This document shows, piece after piece, positions 20,697-30,780 of a stretch of 64,000 nucleotides of DNA. The DNA comes from Platerodrilus igneus (Eukaryota; Arthropoda; Insecta; Coleoptera; Lycidae). Under the pieces are notes generated by a model that ran no database searches, was not told the DNA's origin, and saw nothing but the letters and a program-made list of their open reading frames with translations. Both the position numbers and the translations under genes were made by a program. Within the stretch, counting starts at the first letter, position 1; the number at the start of each line of letters is the position of its first letter. The stretch spans positions 3,121,001 through 3,185,000 of the forward strand of contig JARFIW010000668.1 of NCBI GenBank assembly GCA_036346225.1, read 5' to 3'.

Positions 20697-21817
20697 TAGA
20701 CCTAATGATGATGACGACTAGAAACAAAATTGTTACACAGTTATTTTGGAAACGATTCGCACATATATACGGAAGGGCTTTTTCGCGGAGTCATCTGAAT
20801 AATTAAGGCTGCACTTTAAAGCACATTTAATTGTTCATTGTAGTTCAGTGGAATCGACAACATAATTATATTGAGTTATTAATCTTTCAGTTGTAGTATG
20901 TGCCTTTTCTCTATGAATAAATTAAACGCAAACTCAATGATTCTACGTGTAGTTGATAATAAAAGTATAATACTTGGGAAATTTTCTGTTTCTTTTCAAA
21001 TTTTTCTAGAAATGCATACAACTTTTTCGAATATTTTAAGCCACTGGCCATAACGCAATCTCTTATTTACCCAATGTCTGCTGTAAACTACATATTTGGT
21101 AGTAATTAGCTACGCTGCACTGGGCACGAAACGCTTTGGTGCAAGCAGTGTGGTTACTAGTCCTTCTCACATAACTCTTAAACAGATCCATATAATAGAA
21201 TAACTAGACCACAACCGCACAACAATAATAAAGAAAATACATATTTAAATATATGAGGCGTAACCACAATATTTGCACGAACGTATTTTGAAAATATACA
21301 TAAAGTGTGGTTGGATTTGAGGTTCCCAAATTATATCTACGGTTTACCACAAAATTTGTAAATTGCTGTTATTGGAATATGCTTTTAGTCTATTGTGCAT
21401 AATTATTATAATAAATTATAGCATATTACAAAACAATGTATCTGATGAAAAAATATTTAGGACACTTGAAGTAAAAATAATGTAAAATACTATAAAGTAA
21501 TTAATTGTAAGGTTATTAATAAACAGTGCGAATTGTATTGTTTCGTGGTTAACAATTTACACAATTTACTTTCCTGGTTTCTAAAAGCTACAACATGATT
21601 GTATTTTTATTAATAAACTTTGAATGCAAAAATGCTTTCATTGTCAAAAGGTGAAGCTAATTCTACCCTTCATGGATATCACGTTACCAAGTGTCCTACT
21701 TTATTTTGGCGGTTTATTTAAACTGTTCACCAATAATGTATATATTATAATGAATGTTATAGTACAGGATTTAAATACTGAGTTAAATTATACCTAAATA
21801 TCAACACAACTTGTCTA
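20697..21817. other. Intergenic, nothing recognised
   Basis: AT-rich sequence with no coding frame and no repeat recognised. Confidence 0.55.
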
Positions 21818-22203
21818 TAGATGCAAAAGCTTAAATTGAATTAAAACGACATTTTGATTTATTCCAAATACGAAAAAGGTCCCAATACAAACAATATTAT
21901 TATAACTATTATCATTGCTTGTTTATTTACTATAAGTACGCAAGGATTACAAAGCTCTTGCAGAGATGAAAAATTACAACTACTTGTAACATGGAAGCCT
22001 TGCATAATTACATATTAAAATTACAAATACATGGACTGCTACAAGTATTTGTAATTTTTCATATCTACAACAGCTTTGTCATCCTTGCGTATTTACAGTA
22101 GACAAACAATGATAAGTATTAATAATATTAATTGTATTAGGACTTTTTCGTATTTCAAATAAAGCAAAATGTCGTTTTAATTCAATTTAAGCTTCTGTAT
22201 CTA
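21818..22203. mobile_element. Fold-back (long terminal inverted repeat) element
   Basis: Two arms of about 165-170 bp (21818-21985 and 22035-22203) are reverse complements with roughly 85% agreement by eye. The outer ends read TAGATGCAAAAGCTTAAATT and its counterpart ending AATTTAAGCTTCTGTATCTA. The short centre (about 45 bp) is itself partly inverted. There is no coding capacity. It is most likely a fold-back type MITE; no clear target duplication was found. Confidence 0.75.
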
Positions 22204-22799
22204 CCGGGTGTAACAAAATAAGTGTAAAACATTTCAGGGGGTGATTCCTCATCGTAAAAGGGATAGAGTCTTTCATATAAAAAAACTTCATTGGAGCATC
22301 CCTTGTTAAGATACACTCCTTAAAGGAGGTACATAAAATTTGTTTTTCATTTTTTTTACAAACACTAAAAAAGTTACAAAATTAAAATTAAGGTGAGATT
22401 TTTTATTATCAAAATTATACTTACTCAGTAATTTAATTGGTTTACCCCATGGTTGTAAGAGGTGGAAAACGCAACCCCTAAAATTTATTTCCAATGTAAC
22501 TTTTTGTCTTATTATTTGTTTGCGATTTAAAAATTAATTTCCAATAGCTTATTTCATTCTAAACAAAAGATGTCTCTTGAATTTTTTGCCCAAAATTAAC
22601 CAGTTCGCAGAAAAAATTATTTTACAAACAACTACAGAGATACATCGTCATAAGACGAAAATTCGAAACTAATTTTTCTATTAGGCCGCTATTAGTGATA
22701 GTGACAATTAAATTGTTATCACGCTGTCAGTTTCAAACGTAACATCATAGTCACTATACCAAAAACGAGGGGCGCGGGTAGATGTGAAAATTTTCAAAC
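22204..22799. other. Non-coding, MITE-like ends
   Basis: Directly after the fold-back element is GGGTGTAACAAAATAAGTG, the type of end common in insect MITEs, but I could not find a convincing inverted partner. A weaker inverted pair, CGCTGTCAG with CTGACAGC, lies near 22721 and 22808. Confidence 0.35.
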
Positions 22800-22978
22800 A
22801 ATAAGTCTGACAGCACAAGTGTCAAAAAAATTAACTAGAATTGTACAAAGACGAATGGAAAACCGAGTGAAGAAATACTAGGAGAAAACTAATTTGAGTT
22901 TTGGCGAAATAGAAGAACACGAGAGGCTATTTTAGCTCTAAGGGTGATAATGAAGAAAACAATAGAAAAAGGGAAAGC

Positions 22979-23692
22979 GTGTATACAGGGTTTGTAGATC
23001 TAGAAAATACATTCGACAATGTAAAATGGAAGAAAATGTTCGAAATATTCAAAAAGATTGGAACGAGTTTTCGGAATAGACGGATAGTACATAGCTTATA
23101 CAAAGAGCAAACAGCGGTAATAGAATTAGAGCAGGAACGTAGAGAAGTAGATATTAGGAAAGGGGTGAGACATGAATGTGCCCAATCCCCATTAATTCTT
23201 AACTTGTACATAGAAGACGCAATATATACTATCAAATGCAGGAAGACATTTGGAATTACTATGCAGGGGCAAAGGGCTGATATGCTTATATTTGCAGATG
23301 ATATAGCGGTATTAGTATCTAGCAAAGAAGAGTTAGAAGTTGCTTTTAATGAAATGGAAACAGTTCTAACAGCGAGATACGGTACGAAAATTAACAAAAA
23401 TAAAACTAAAGTTCTAGTATGCAAAAGAGGGGAAAATAAACCAAAAACAAGAATACAAATAGGTAACGAGAACTTACAAGAGGGTAAGAATTTTTGCTAC
23501 CTAGGAAGCCAAATAACGCAAGATGGGGAAAGCACAAAAGATATAAAACAAAGATTTGCACAAGGTCGTGCTACATTGAACAAGAAAAAGCAACTACTGT
23601 GTTCAAAAACAACAAACATAGAAGCAAGAAAGAGATTGCTTAAAACATATGTGTGGAGCATATCACTGTACCCTGCGAAGCCTGGACAGTAG
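22979..23692 (+). pseudogene. LINE reverse transcriptase, catalytic part
   Basis: The frame of 237 codons contains GFVDLENTFDNVKWKKMFEI (block with the first catalytic Asp), RKGVRHECAQSPLILNLYIE (template grip, normally RQGCPLSP), MLIFADDIAVLV (catalytic FADD box) and KNFCYLGSQITQDG (thumb). It ends with RKRLLKTYVWSIS. This is a standard non-LTR RT. The catalytic Asp residues are intact, but RHECAQ deviates from the conserved grip, and the upstream part lies in other frames with stops (22830-22978). The clade is not assignable with confidence by eye. Confidence 0.9.
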
Positions 23693-24023
23693 GAGAAGCG
23701 GTCAAGAAAAAGATAGAAGCCTTTGAAATGTGGTGCTACAGACGTATAATGAAGATATCAAGGACAGACAAAGTTAAGAACAAAGAGGTACTAGGTTAGA
23801 CTACTGCACACAGATAGTGAAAGATATAGGCTGTAGGAATATCCGGGAAATGTGTAGGTTAGCTCAGAATAGAAATCGATAGGGGTTCCCATCCAACCAG
23901 ACCCAAGATGGAAAAACTAATGACGAAAAAAATAAATGTACTTAAATATGATGATTACTATAAACAACTACAAGTATTGGTCTTGCAATATTCTCAACTA
24001 ATGTTAATTGCACGAAAGTATTT

Positions 24024-24128
24024 ACTGGAAAACTATTAATTTGGCAAATGTCTAAGTGTTGGGGGATTCTTGGCAGCCGCAGGCAGCTTAACCCCCTTCT
24101 CAAACCACTGAATCTCGGTGAAATAGGC
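24024..24128 (+). repeat. 3' UTR cassette shared by LINE and PLE (LINE copy 2)
   Basis: The blocks are GGAAAACTATTAATTTGGCA, then GTTGGGGGATTCTTGGCAGC, CTTAACCCCCTT and CCACTGAATCTCGGTGAAAT, in the same order and spacing as in the Penelope element at 7348-7437. Here it lies in the 3' UTR of an unrelated retroelement class. Confidence 0.8.
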
Positions 24129-24435
24129 ATACAATTAGAAAAAATACAAGAGTAACCGCACTGCATATAGGCTGTAGGGAATTTCTGGGAACTGTGTAGG
24201 ACAGCTCAGAATATAAATAAGTGGAAGTACGCATCCAACCAGTTTTAAGACGAAAAATCTAATAACGAATAAAAATAAGTGCATTCTATCTGACGATAAT
24301 CTGATGATTATTACATACAACTACAGGTGTTGGTTGTGAAATATTTTTATTGATTGTGCGAAATGATATATTAAAAAAACTATTAATTCGACAAAACTTC
24401 AAGTGCTGGGGCTGCTTACCCCTTTTTCACATACC

Positions 24436-24734
24436 TTACATGTGATTTTCCAATGCTCCACCGAAGGTAATACGTTGACCAGGAAACGAGTTTTTTTACC
24501 TGGAAAATTTGGAATTTTGCCGAACCATTGCTGTTGCAAGCACGATAGGGATCTTTAATGTGCGTGACAACACTCACACACGGAACCTTCATTTTACCTC
24601 TCATTCGAACGAGGGTGTATTTTTGTGAAAAATGCTCGCCTAACAATTTTCAAGCGGACCGTGTTGGAATTCGAACCCGGTACCTTGGGCGTAGTAGTCA
24701 CACACATACCACTACGCCACGTAGCCGCCCCCTC
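24436..24734 (-). mobile_element. tRNA-derived SINE inserted in the LINE cassette
   Basis: This is a 299-bp insertion flanked by perfect 10-bp duplications TTCACATACC (24426-24435 and 24735-24744). On the minus strand it begins with a tRNA-like head, has an unrelated body, and ends ...CACATGTAA without a poly-A tail. It interrupts the second cassette of LINE copy 2, so it is younger than that LINE. I found no second member in the window. Confidence 0.85.
24657..24734 (-). promoter_or_regulatory. SINE tRNA-like head with Pol III A and B boxes
   Basis: On the minus strand GTGGCGTAGTGGTATG is a good A box and GGTTCGAATTCC is a match to the B-box consensus (GGTTCRANYCC). They are about 40 bases apart, as in tRNA genes. 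The head lacks a proper anticodon arm and a CCA-ready 3' acceptor, so it is a SINE promoter and not a working tRNA. Confidence 0.8.
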
Positions 24735-25033
24735 TTCACATACCACTGAATATCGAGGAAATAGGGTATATAACGGTAAAACAATAGAAGGTGACCAAAC
24801 TGCATCTAACAAGAAAGAACAGCAGATATGTTCAATGACAACAAACATAGAGATAAAAACAAAATTGTTCAAAGCATATGTGTGGAGCACAGCACAGTAC
24901 GTCTATGAAAAAGGTGCAATAGGAAGAGCGGATAGAAAAAGATATGTCTTCTTAAATGTTGTGCTTCAGATGTATAAGGATGATAGCATAAACAGACAAG
25001 GTTAATAACAAATAGATTATAGAAATAGTAAAG

Positions 25034-25580
25034 TGTAGATGTCAATCCGTGTCGAGTACGAAGAAGGACGATCCTCTTTTATCTCGCTTATTAAGATATG
25101 TACGCCCGAATTTGGTTCACCCACAAACTTTAACTCTTGTACCTCGTCACAAAATTTACCTCTCAGTATACCTCTGGCAAAATCAATATCTACTTCATAA
25201 TCTTGCATCCAGTCGCATCTCAGGATTACATCTCTCACCAACCCCAGAATCACCAAAAATGGGTATTCAATAACATGTTCACCTATTTTTAGGCTTAAAC
25301 AAACCTGTTTTTTAACAATCACACTTTTCTTCCCCCATGCTCCCGTTAATTGAGCATTTCTACATGGCACCCTAGGCACTGTAGAACTATCCTGCACTAC
25401 CCTCTTTAGAAAACTCTCCGAAATTCCCGTTATCTGAGACCTGGAATTTACCAACGCCTTTACGCTAATCATATCATTAACCAAAATATCAACCGATGGA
25501 ATTAGCGCGACAGGTTTCAAATGCACATCCCGCGTCTCTTCTTCAATAACTTCGCCGAAATCTGAATTAAAAATAGTCAT
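25034..25580 (-). pseudogene. Gypsy aspartic protease with altered active site
   Basis: An intact frame of about 180 codons shows a retropepsin layout. SVKALVNSRSQITGISESFL occupies the place of 'ALVDTGSQIxxISxxF', so the catalytic DTG has become NSR and the enzyme must be inactive. EYPFLVILGLVRDVILRCDW is the second conserved block ('ILGxDW'). The last residues (STRIDIYT) are encoded by the 3' LTR remnant, because the deletion fused protease directly to the LTR end. Confidence 0.8.
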
Positions 25581-26583
25581 AGCCTTCCTTTGATCCCTTT
25601 GGGTAGATTCAGTTTCTGATCGATTATTTTCAGATCGGTCCTGCTCGACACGATTTTCCCTACGCCAATCAATCCTATTTTGGCCGGTATTTTGAGCGGC
25701 ATTATTAACATTGCTCGAACGAAAATTAGTGTTCCAATTATAACCTCCATTATTCGAACGAAGAGCGTGACCACTGTTATTAGATAGTACCTCGTACTAA
25801 GCATAAATTTTTTTAAGATGAGCTTCTATTTCTTCGATAGTAGCCAGACCCGAATTCAAAATGCCTCTTTTTATTTTCATATCAAAATGGTTTATTACCC
25901 AATTAATAAGCTCTTTCTCTTTGACAAAGGTTGAGTTAAATATTTAGCTTCTTTAATTATTTTAAGAAAATAATCTGCACGAGATCCCGTTTTGTAAAAT
26001 CCGTATTTAACACGAAAAAGTGTGTCCCTTTCCTGTTCTATGCTCCAGTAACGCAAGAGAAATTGCGATTTAAAATTTTTTTAAATGACGAAAACTCTTT
26101 TATTTCACCCCAATCTTGAGCCGAACCTCTTAAACAATTTACCGCAAAAATACTCGTTTTTCATACGGTACTCCTGCCTCGTTAAACATACTTTCCAATC
26201 TTTTTATAAATAGCACCGGGTGTAATACCCCGTTTGGTGAAAAGTGTAGGTTCGTACCCCCACATCTTTCCAAACTGTAATATGTCCTCGATTCTGAATC
26301 GCTACCGACGCCCCTGCATTTATATCCTCTAAACCCCCCACTTTCTCCGTCTCTTCTATCTTCTTGTTTCTAAATTCCTTTTTCTCTTCTAAAACCGACG
26401 AGAGTTGCGAAAATCCCTCGCTTAAGTTCACGTTTAAATTTTTTAAAGCATCGCTTAAACAATTTCCGACTACCGCCGATAAACTGTTATTTACTTTGCT
26501 CATTATTTTACGCAATGAGTCTTCTAGTTTACCCCTACGTCATTCTCTACCGCCCTGCCCTTCTTTCCCTTTTCTCTAGGCAT
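25581..26583 (-). pseudogene. gag: Gypsy Gag, frameshifted
   Basis: The likely start is the ATG at 26583 (MPREKGKKGRAVEND). After a frameshift comes a coiled region (LEDSLRKIMSKVNNSLSAV), then QNRGHITVWKDV. After another shift, a capsid-like stretch contains VNCLRGSAQDWGEIKEF, which matches the 'AVxCLKGxAxxWxE' style of Gypsy capsids. Then an Asn/Arg-rich tail (NNSGHALRSNNGGYNWN) leads into protease. I see no CCHC knuckle. Four or more lesions make it dead. The apparent frame at 25577-25804 in the other phase is a shadow of this tail. Confidence 0.75.
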
Positions 26584-26702
26584 GCTTAATTTTAACACCG
26601 CAATTCTGCGTTATATTAACAACCCTTTCCACTCACTGATCGAATTATCCGTATTTCAACAAATGTTTATATCTCATTAGGTCCCTCACAGTTGTTTATT
26701 CG

Positions 26703-26722
26703 GCTCACGTTGGGCGCGAAAA
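26703..26722 (-). other. Primer-binding site of the deleted Gypsy element
   Basis: On the minus strand the LTR end ...ATCTACA is followed by TTTTCGCGCCCAACGTGAGC. The part CGCCCAACGTG resembles tRNA-Lys-type sites (TGGCGCCCAACGTGGGGC) with some changes. Confidence 0.6.
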
Positions 26723-27896
26723 TGTAGATGTCAATCCGTGACGAGCACAAAGAAAGACGTGATACTCTTAATTGTTTTCAAAGGTTCAGGTTAGCGAATA
26801 TACAACAACAGGCCGAAGGCAATATAACATTTATTATTAACTGTTGAAATACAAACTGAAATTACTTTACACGTCGTACCGTTGGTAATAAAAAGCTAAC
26901 TTAACAATGTTTATAATGTTTTATAATACACCCCAATTAAACACCCCTTAATGCGAACCGAATACAGCACGTGCTAGAGCACAAATTTATACAAATTATC
27001 AGATTATAATATAGGTCAACACTTACGTTCTAGAAATCTTTGCAGGTGCAAGCGTATAAATAGCTGCCGGTGCGCCGGGTGGCTTCACCACGTTATCCTC
27101 AAACGGAATTTCTTATCGACTTTTACTGGTGAAAGTTTATAATGGTCGGTAAAACAGTTAACGAAGTATTACACTTAAATGGTGGTACATTTAGATGGCG
27201 ATAGATGGTTCTTAAAAGCCTGTAATACAGTTACCAAGGTTCATAAGATACATCGCGCAAGCGCAATGGATAAACAGTAATGCTACGCCCTGGCGGCGGA
27301 AGCGCGAACCCCTTTTTTACAGGTTTCGCGTAGCCAACCACCATGACGTCATCATTGCCCAAATTATTGCGTCATAACCGGAAATATAAAAATTAAATAA
27401 ACAATTACAAAAGTTCACATTCGTGAACAATTTAAACACGGTATTACTCACCCCGGAAATCCGAACTCGGCGAGGTTGAACACAATGTTAAAGTGACCCT
27501 TGGCACGTAACAAATTTACACTAACACCATCGTCAACACATTAAATTACGCTACATAAGCATCTTCATTACCCGTAACGAATTACATAATACTTCGCTAA
27601 TTCTCTAAAACACAACTAGCAAATATCTGCAATTGATATTTACAGACTAAAATACCTTAGAATTAATAAACCTGATACACCCTAGGCATAGACAGCTGGC
27701 ATAGCCACTTGTATTCACGCGCATCTAAATATCAACAAACTACTCGTCCCCGACTGGCCTTTTTAGCTAAGCACGCTATATTTTATCAAGCACGGCCGGA
27801 AATACCAGGTTCATGTATTTACTGCGCATCGCCCATATTTTAAATAAACTTATGAAATATAAAATTAATATATGTTTACATATATGGTGCGTTACA
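26723..27896 (-). repeat. 5' LTR of the deleted Gypsy element (1.17 kb)
   Basis: In plus sense it starts TGTAGATGTC and ends GCGTTACA, so on the minus strand it reads TG...CA. It is GC-richer than its surroundings, with CpG-dense stretches near 27060 and 27290. The inner boundary is fixed by the primer-binding site next to it and by the short 3' LTR remnant at 25034. Confidence 0.75.
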
Positions 27897-28149
27897 AGAG
27901 GAATAAAGATATCTGTGAAAAACAAAAAAAAATTGGAGAAAAAAGGGCAGGATACGTTCTAAAACATTTTTGGCGAATAGTATGGGATATATTACAAGCA
28001 GATATAGAAAAGAAGAAGTAGAGGTAGATCGAGATCAGACTTTTGTACGCATATAATGATAGATGCGGACTGTACAAATTTCAGGAAATGTGTAGGTTAG
28101 TTCAAAATAGGAAACAATGAGGGTACGCGCCTAACCAGTTCCAAGACTG

Positions 28150-28469
28150 ATGTGTGTTAATTGCTTAGAAAACAGTACAATTAGTGTTAAAATCAAAAGA
28201 GATCGCTTCTCTTCAGCTAATTTTTAAAGAATTTTTGAAAAGTTTATGTTGTATTAAACATCAGTTTGACAAATAATTCGTTTTATACGTCATCTGTTAT
28301 AGTTATTTAAGTTTTTTTTGCTTATAAACCTTCATCTGTAAGTATATACGCGATATTATAAATCAAGTGCCCAGCACTGGTAAGAAATTCACTATTTTAG
28401 TTAATACTAGTTAAATACTACTGCGCTCCTTAATTTTTTCTTTGGTGTTTCGTAAGTATTAAAGTATCA
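28150..28469. other. Short non-coding stretch before LINE ORF1
   Basis: AT-rich; it may include the 5' UTR of the CR1/Jockey-like element that starts its ORF1 at 28470. Nothing else seen. Confidence 0.4.
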
Positions 28470-29262
28470 ATGGGGAGCCACTGTAACAAGTGTTCTAAAG
28501 CTACTGATGATGGTGAAGAGAGTCGCTTTTGGCGATAGGTGCTATGCACCCTTCCATTTGGCAGAACTTTGCTCTGGTTTGAGCGCTACCGAATAGTGTG
28601 CAATTGTTCTACAAAAGCACACTTTGATGTTTTTTTGCAACGATTGTTGAAACTCCTTCAAGAGAATATCCGCTCTGGTAAATAAAATAGCTTTGTTGGA
28701 TAGAGAAATATTTGCTCCTAAGGCTGAATTAAATAACTTGAAGGATTCAACTAATGCAGGTTCATGCGATCGGGAAGCAATGTTCCATGAACTCCATAAA
28801 CGCTTCCAACATGCTAACAATCTTATGCTTCTCAATCTTCCTAAATGCACTAACAGCCACATTACGCAAAAAATCTCCGAAGACCACGATAAACTCAAGC
28901 TAGTTTAAGATATTCTTAGTATTAATTCTAACGAGGTTTAATGGGTGACTCGTGCCGGTAAGATTAGACATGATGGTAAACCTAAACCAGTTAAAATTAC
29001 TACCAGCTACTCTCATATAGTAAAAAATGCTTTTAAGTTAAGGAATAAACTCCTCGATGGAATGAAAATTGTATTTGATAAAGCTAAAACTCAACAGGAA
29101 AAAATCTGCAAGGTTATTGGCGAATTAAATACTAGAAGAAACAATGAAGAAGCTAATTTGTTCCTGAGAAATGTCCAAAGTGTACCTAAAATCATAGCTA
29201 CATCTCACATAAAAAACACTTACAACGCTTACAAATATATTCTCACAATGTTGGGTCCTTGA
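28470..29262 (+). pseudogene. LINE ORF1 with zinc finger (CR1/Jockey-like)
   Basis: The ATG at 28470 starts MGSHCNKCSKATDDGEES, a Cys-rich segment with FHLAELCSGLSA shortly after, in the style of a PHD-like finger found in CR1-type ORF1 proteins. After frameshifts come FQHANNLMLLNLPKCTNSH (the 'NLMLFNLPE' phrase) and GKPKPVKITTSYSHIVKNAF (an RRM-like C-terminal block). The protein would bind LINE RNA. At least three stops or shifts break it. The order, finger then helical then NLP motif, fits CR1/Jockey-type ORF1. Confidence 0.7.
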
Positions 29263-30780
29263 GGACTAAACTTACAGATATAAAGCAAGCTATTATTCAT
29301 TTTGACTACCAAGTTATTGTGCTATTAGAAACGTGGCTTACTGGCGAGATATTGGACAGTGAACTTTACAGTAGTAATTATATTGTGTTCCGTCTTAATT
29401 GTAATATACACACAAGTACCAAACGCAGAGGTGGGGGTGTTTTAATACCTGTAAGCAAAATGCTGTGTACTAAGCGTCTGCTAGGTAGAGGCAAATCACT
29501 TTAAGACGAATCCAACGTCATCATGCGCACAGAGCAAAAATTGGTTAGGAACAGTTCATTACATGTAATTAGGGATGGCAGTATTCAGGTTTCAGTGGCG
29601 TTGAGTTTTATGATCAACCAATCGGAAATTACCTTGTAAAAGTTTTAGATTTCATTACTATTTATTTTTACTTGATATACAGACGGACAATTTTAAACCG
29701 CCATCTAACTAATATAAAATATATTTTATATAACAATTAAAATTAATAAAACAATAAGTTACTCAACAGATGTGTTTGCAGAACACTAGAATGAGATAGA
29801 AACCAATTAAGTAGGCCATGGTATTCAATCATTTGCTTTATCGGATTTTACAACATAACCTTGCTATAGCAGTATTTTTTAGGGATATTGATGCACACAA
29901 CTCATATGGCGATATTATATTAAAAATTTTAAATTATAATTTAATTGGTTATGTTTATTTTTTTACTATTTAACGGCATATCTTCCGTTTATACTGTAGT
30001 AACTCAACTACGCCACTGTAATTACATTTCTGCGCAATCTGGCATATGACGTTGGGTTCTTCTTAAAGTGATTTGCCTCTAACAACGTAGAGCATTTATT
30101 TGTGTTACTCGCCATGGAAAGCAGTTTATTTATTCTAAGTGCAGTTTAATTTCCACCAGATTCGAGGTTTGGCGTGCATCAAGATTACTACTCAGCTGTA
30201 GAGAAGATTAACAATACCTATCCAACGTCCCGCTTATTATTTGTGGTGATTTTAATCTTCCTCGCGCAAAATGGTCTTCTTTGAGGACACTAATCTTTTT
30301 GTTACCTCTACAAATGGTTATCCTGTTGAAATGATTAGTAAGTGCTTCTCTTATCTGATCAAATTCAGGCATGCCAGGTTCCGAATCGTCATAGTATTTA
30401 GTTGGATTTAGTTTTTGTTAGCATTAACATTGCTAGTAAATTCAGTTTAAATATAGCAACTGACTTGCTGCTTCCCAATAGTCATCATTATATTGGAATT
30501 ATTTGTGAATTACTAATTCAAGACTGGCGCTCTCTACCATTGCCTATTCATTGTACGACTTAAAAAATGCTAATTATATTGGTCTCAACAATTACCTTGC
30601 TATGTTCAACTGGGAAGAACTTCGAGTCAGCAACGATATCAGTGTTAGCGTTTCTCTAATTTATGGCATCATAGATTGTGCAATGTCAGCCTATGTACCT
30701 TTTAAAACTTATACTTCTTCTCATTTTTAAAAGTGGTTTTTAGTTGATCTTAAGCAGATTGAGATAGCTAAAAAACAGCT
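29240..30780 (+). pseudogene. LINE endonuclease, split by a MITE
   Basis: It starts with HNVGSLRTKLTDIKQAIIHF, then VIVLLETWLTGEI (with the catalytic Glu in the ETWL block), YIVFRLNCN and TKRRGGGVLIPVSK, the N-terminal blocks of an EEP endonuclease. The MITE at 29488-30079 interrupts it. After the MITE the frame continues for a short way (LFVLLAMESSLFIL) and decays with many stops to about 30780. The element therefore has a 5' half present but dead. Confidence 0.7.
29488..30079. mobile_element. 592-bp MITE with ~45-bp TIRs, TA target duplication
   Basis: The left end is GAGGCAAATCACTTTAAGAC and the right end is its inverted counterpart ...CTTAAAGTGATTTGCCTC. Homology of the inverted ends extends through CCAACGTCAT to TGCGCA(C/A). 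It is flanked by TA at 29486-29487 and 30080-30081. The TA target and the termini suggest a Tc1/mariner-type origin. There is no transposase frame inside. The host LINE sequence continues on both sides. Confidence 0.88.

Larger units (their letters stand above)
25034..27896 (-). mobile_element. Internally deleted Gypsy-type LTR element
   Basis: On the minus strand this runs 5' LTR (27896-26723), primer-binding site, gag, protease, and then only the last 45 or so bases of a 3' LTR (25034-25080), recognisable as TGTAGATGTCAATCCGTG in plus sense at both 25034 and 26723. RT, RNase H, integrase and most of the 3' LTR are gone. It sits inside LINE copy 2, whose sequence continues on both sides. The flanking tetramers AAAG and AGAG may be a mutated target duplication. 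Confidence 0.85.
22800..28149 (+). mobile_element. LINE copy 2, carrying a SINE and a Gypsy insertion
   Basis: RT starts near 22830 (KLTRIVQRRMENRV-like) and continues to about 23790. The C-terminus with CRNIREMCRLAQNRN lies at 23828-23880. The 3' UTR holds the shared cassette (24024-24128), then a second UTR and a second cassette (split by a SINE at 24436-24734). A second, diverged RT tail follows at 24780-25033, which resumes after the Gypsy insert at 27897 and ends at ACCAGTTCCAAGACTG (28149). Without the inserts the copy is about 2.2 kb, 5'-truncated before endonuclease. The duplicated 3' end is shared with the copies at 20 and 58-61 kb. Confidence 0.8.

Noticed and set aside
22927..23424. 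165-codon minus-strand frame
   Set aside because: Antisense shadow of the LINE RT at 22979-23692, which has all the RT motifs.
24300..24330. CTGATGA in the LINE 3' UTR as a hammerhead ribozyme core, known from Penelope elements
   Set aside because: No GAAA core at the needed distance and no flanking stems of the right shape. The Penelope pseudo-LTR also shows no CTGANGA core.
24657..24734. A functional tRNA gene
   Set aside because: A and B boxes are good but the acceptor and anticodon arms do not fold as a tRNA, and the whole unit has SINE boundaries with duplications.
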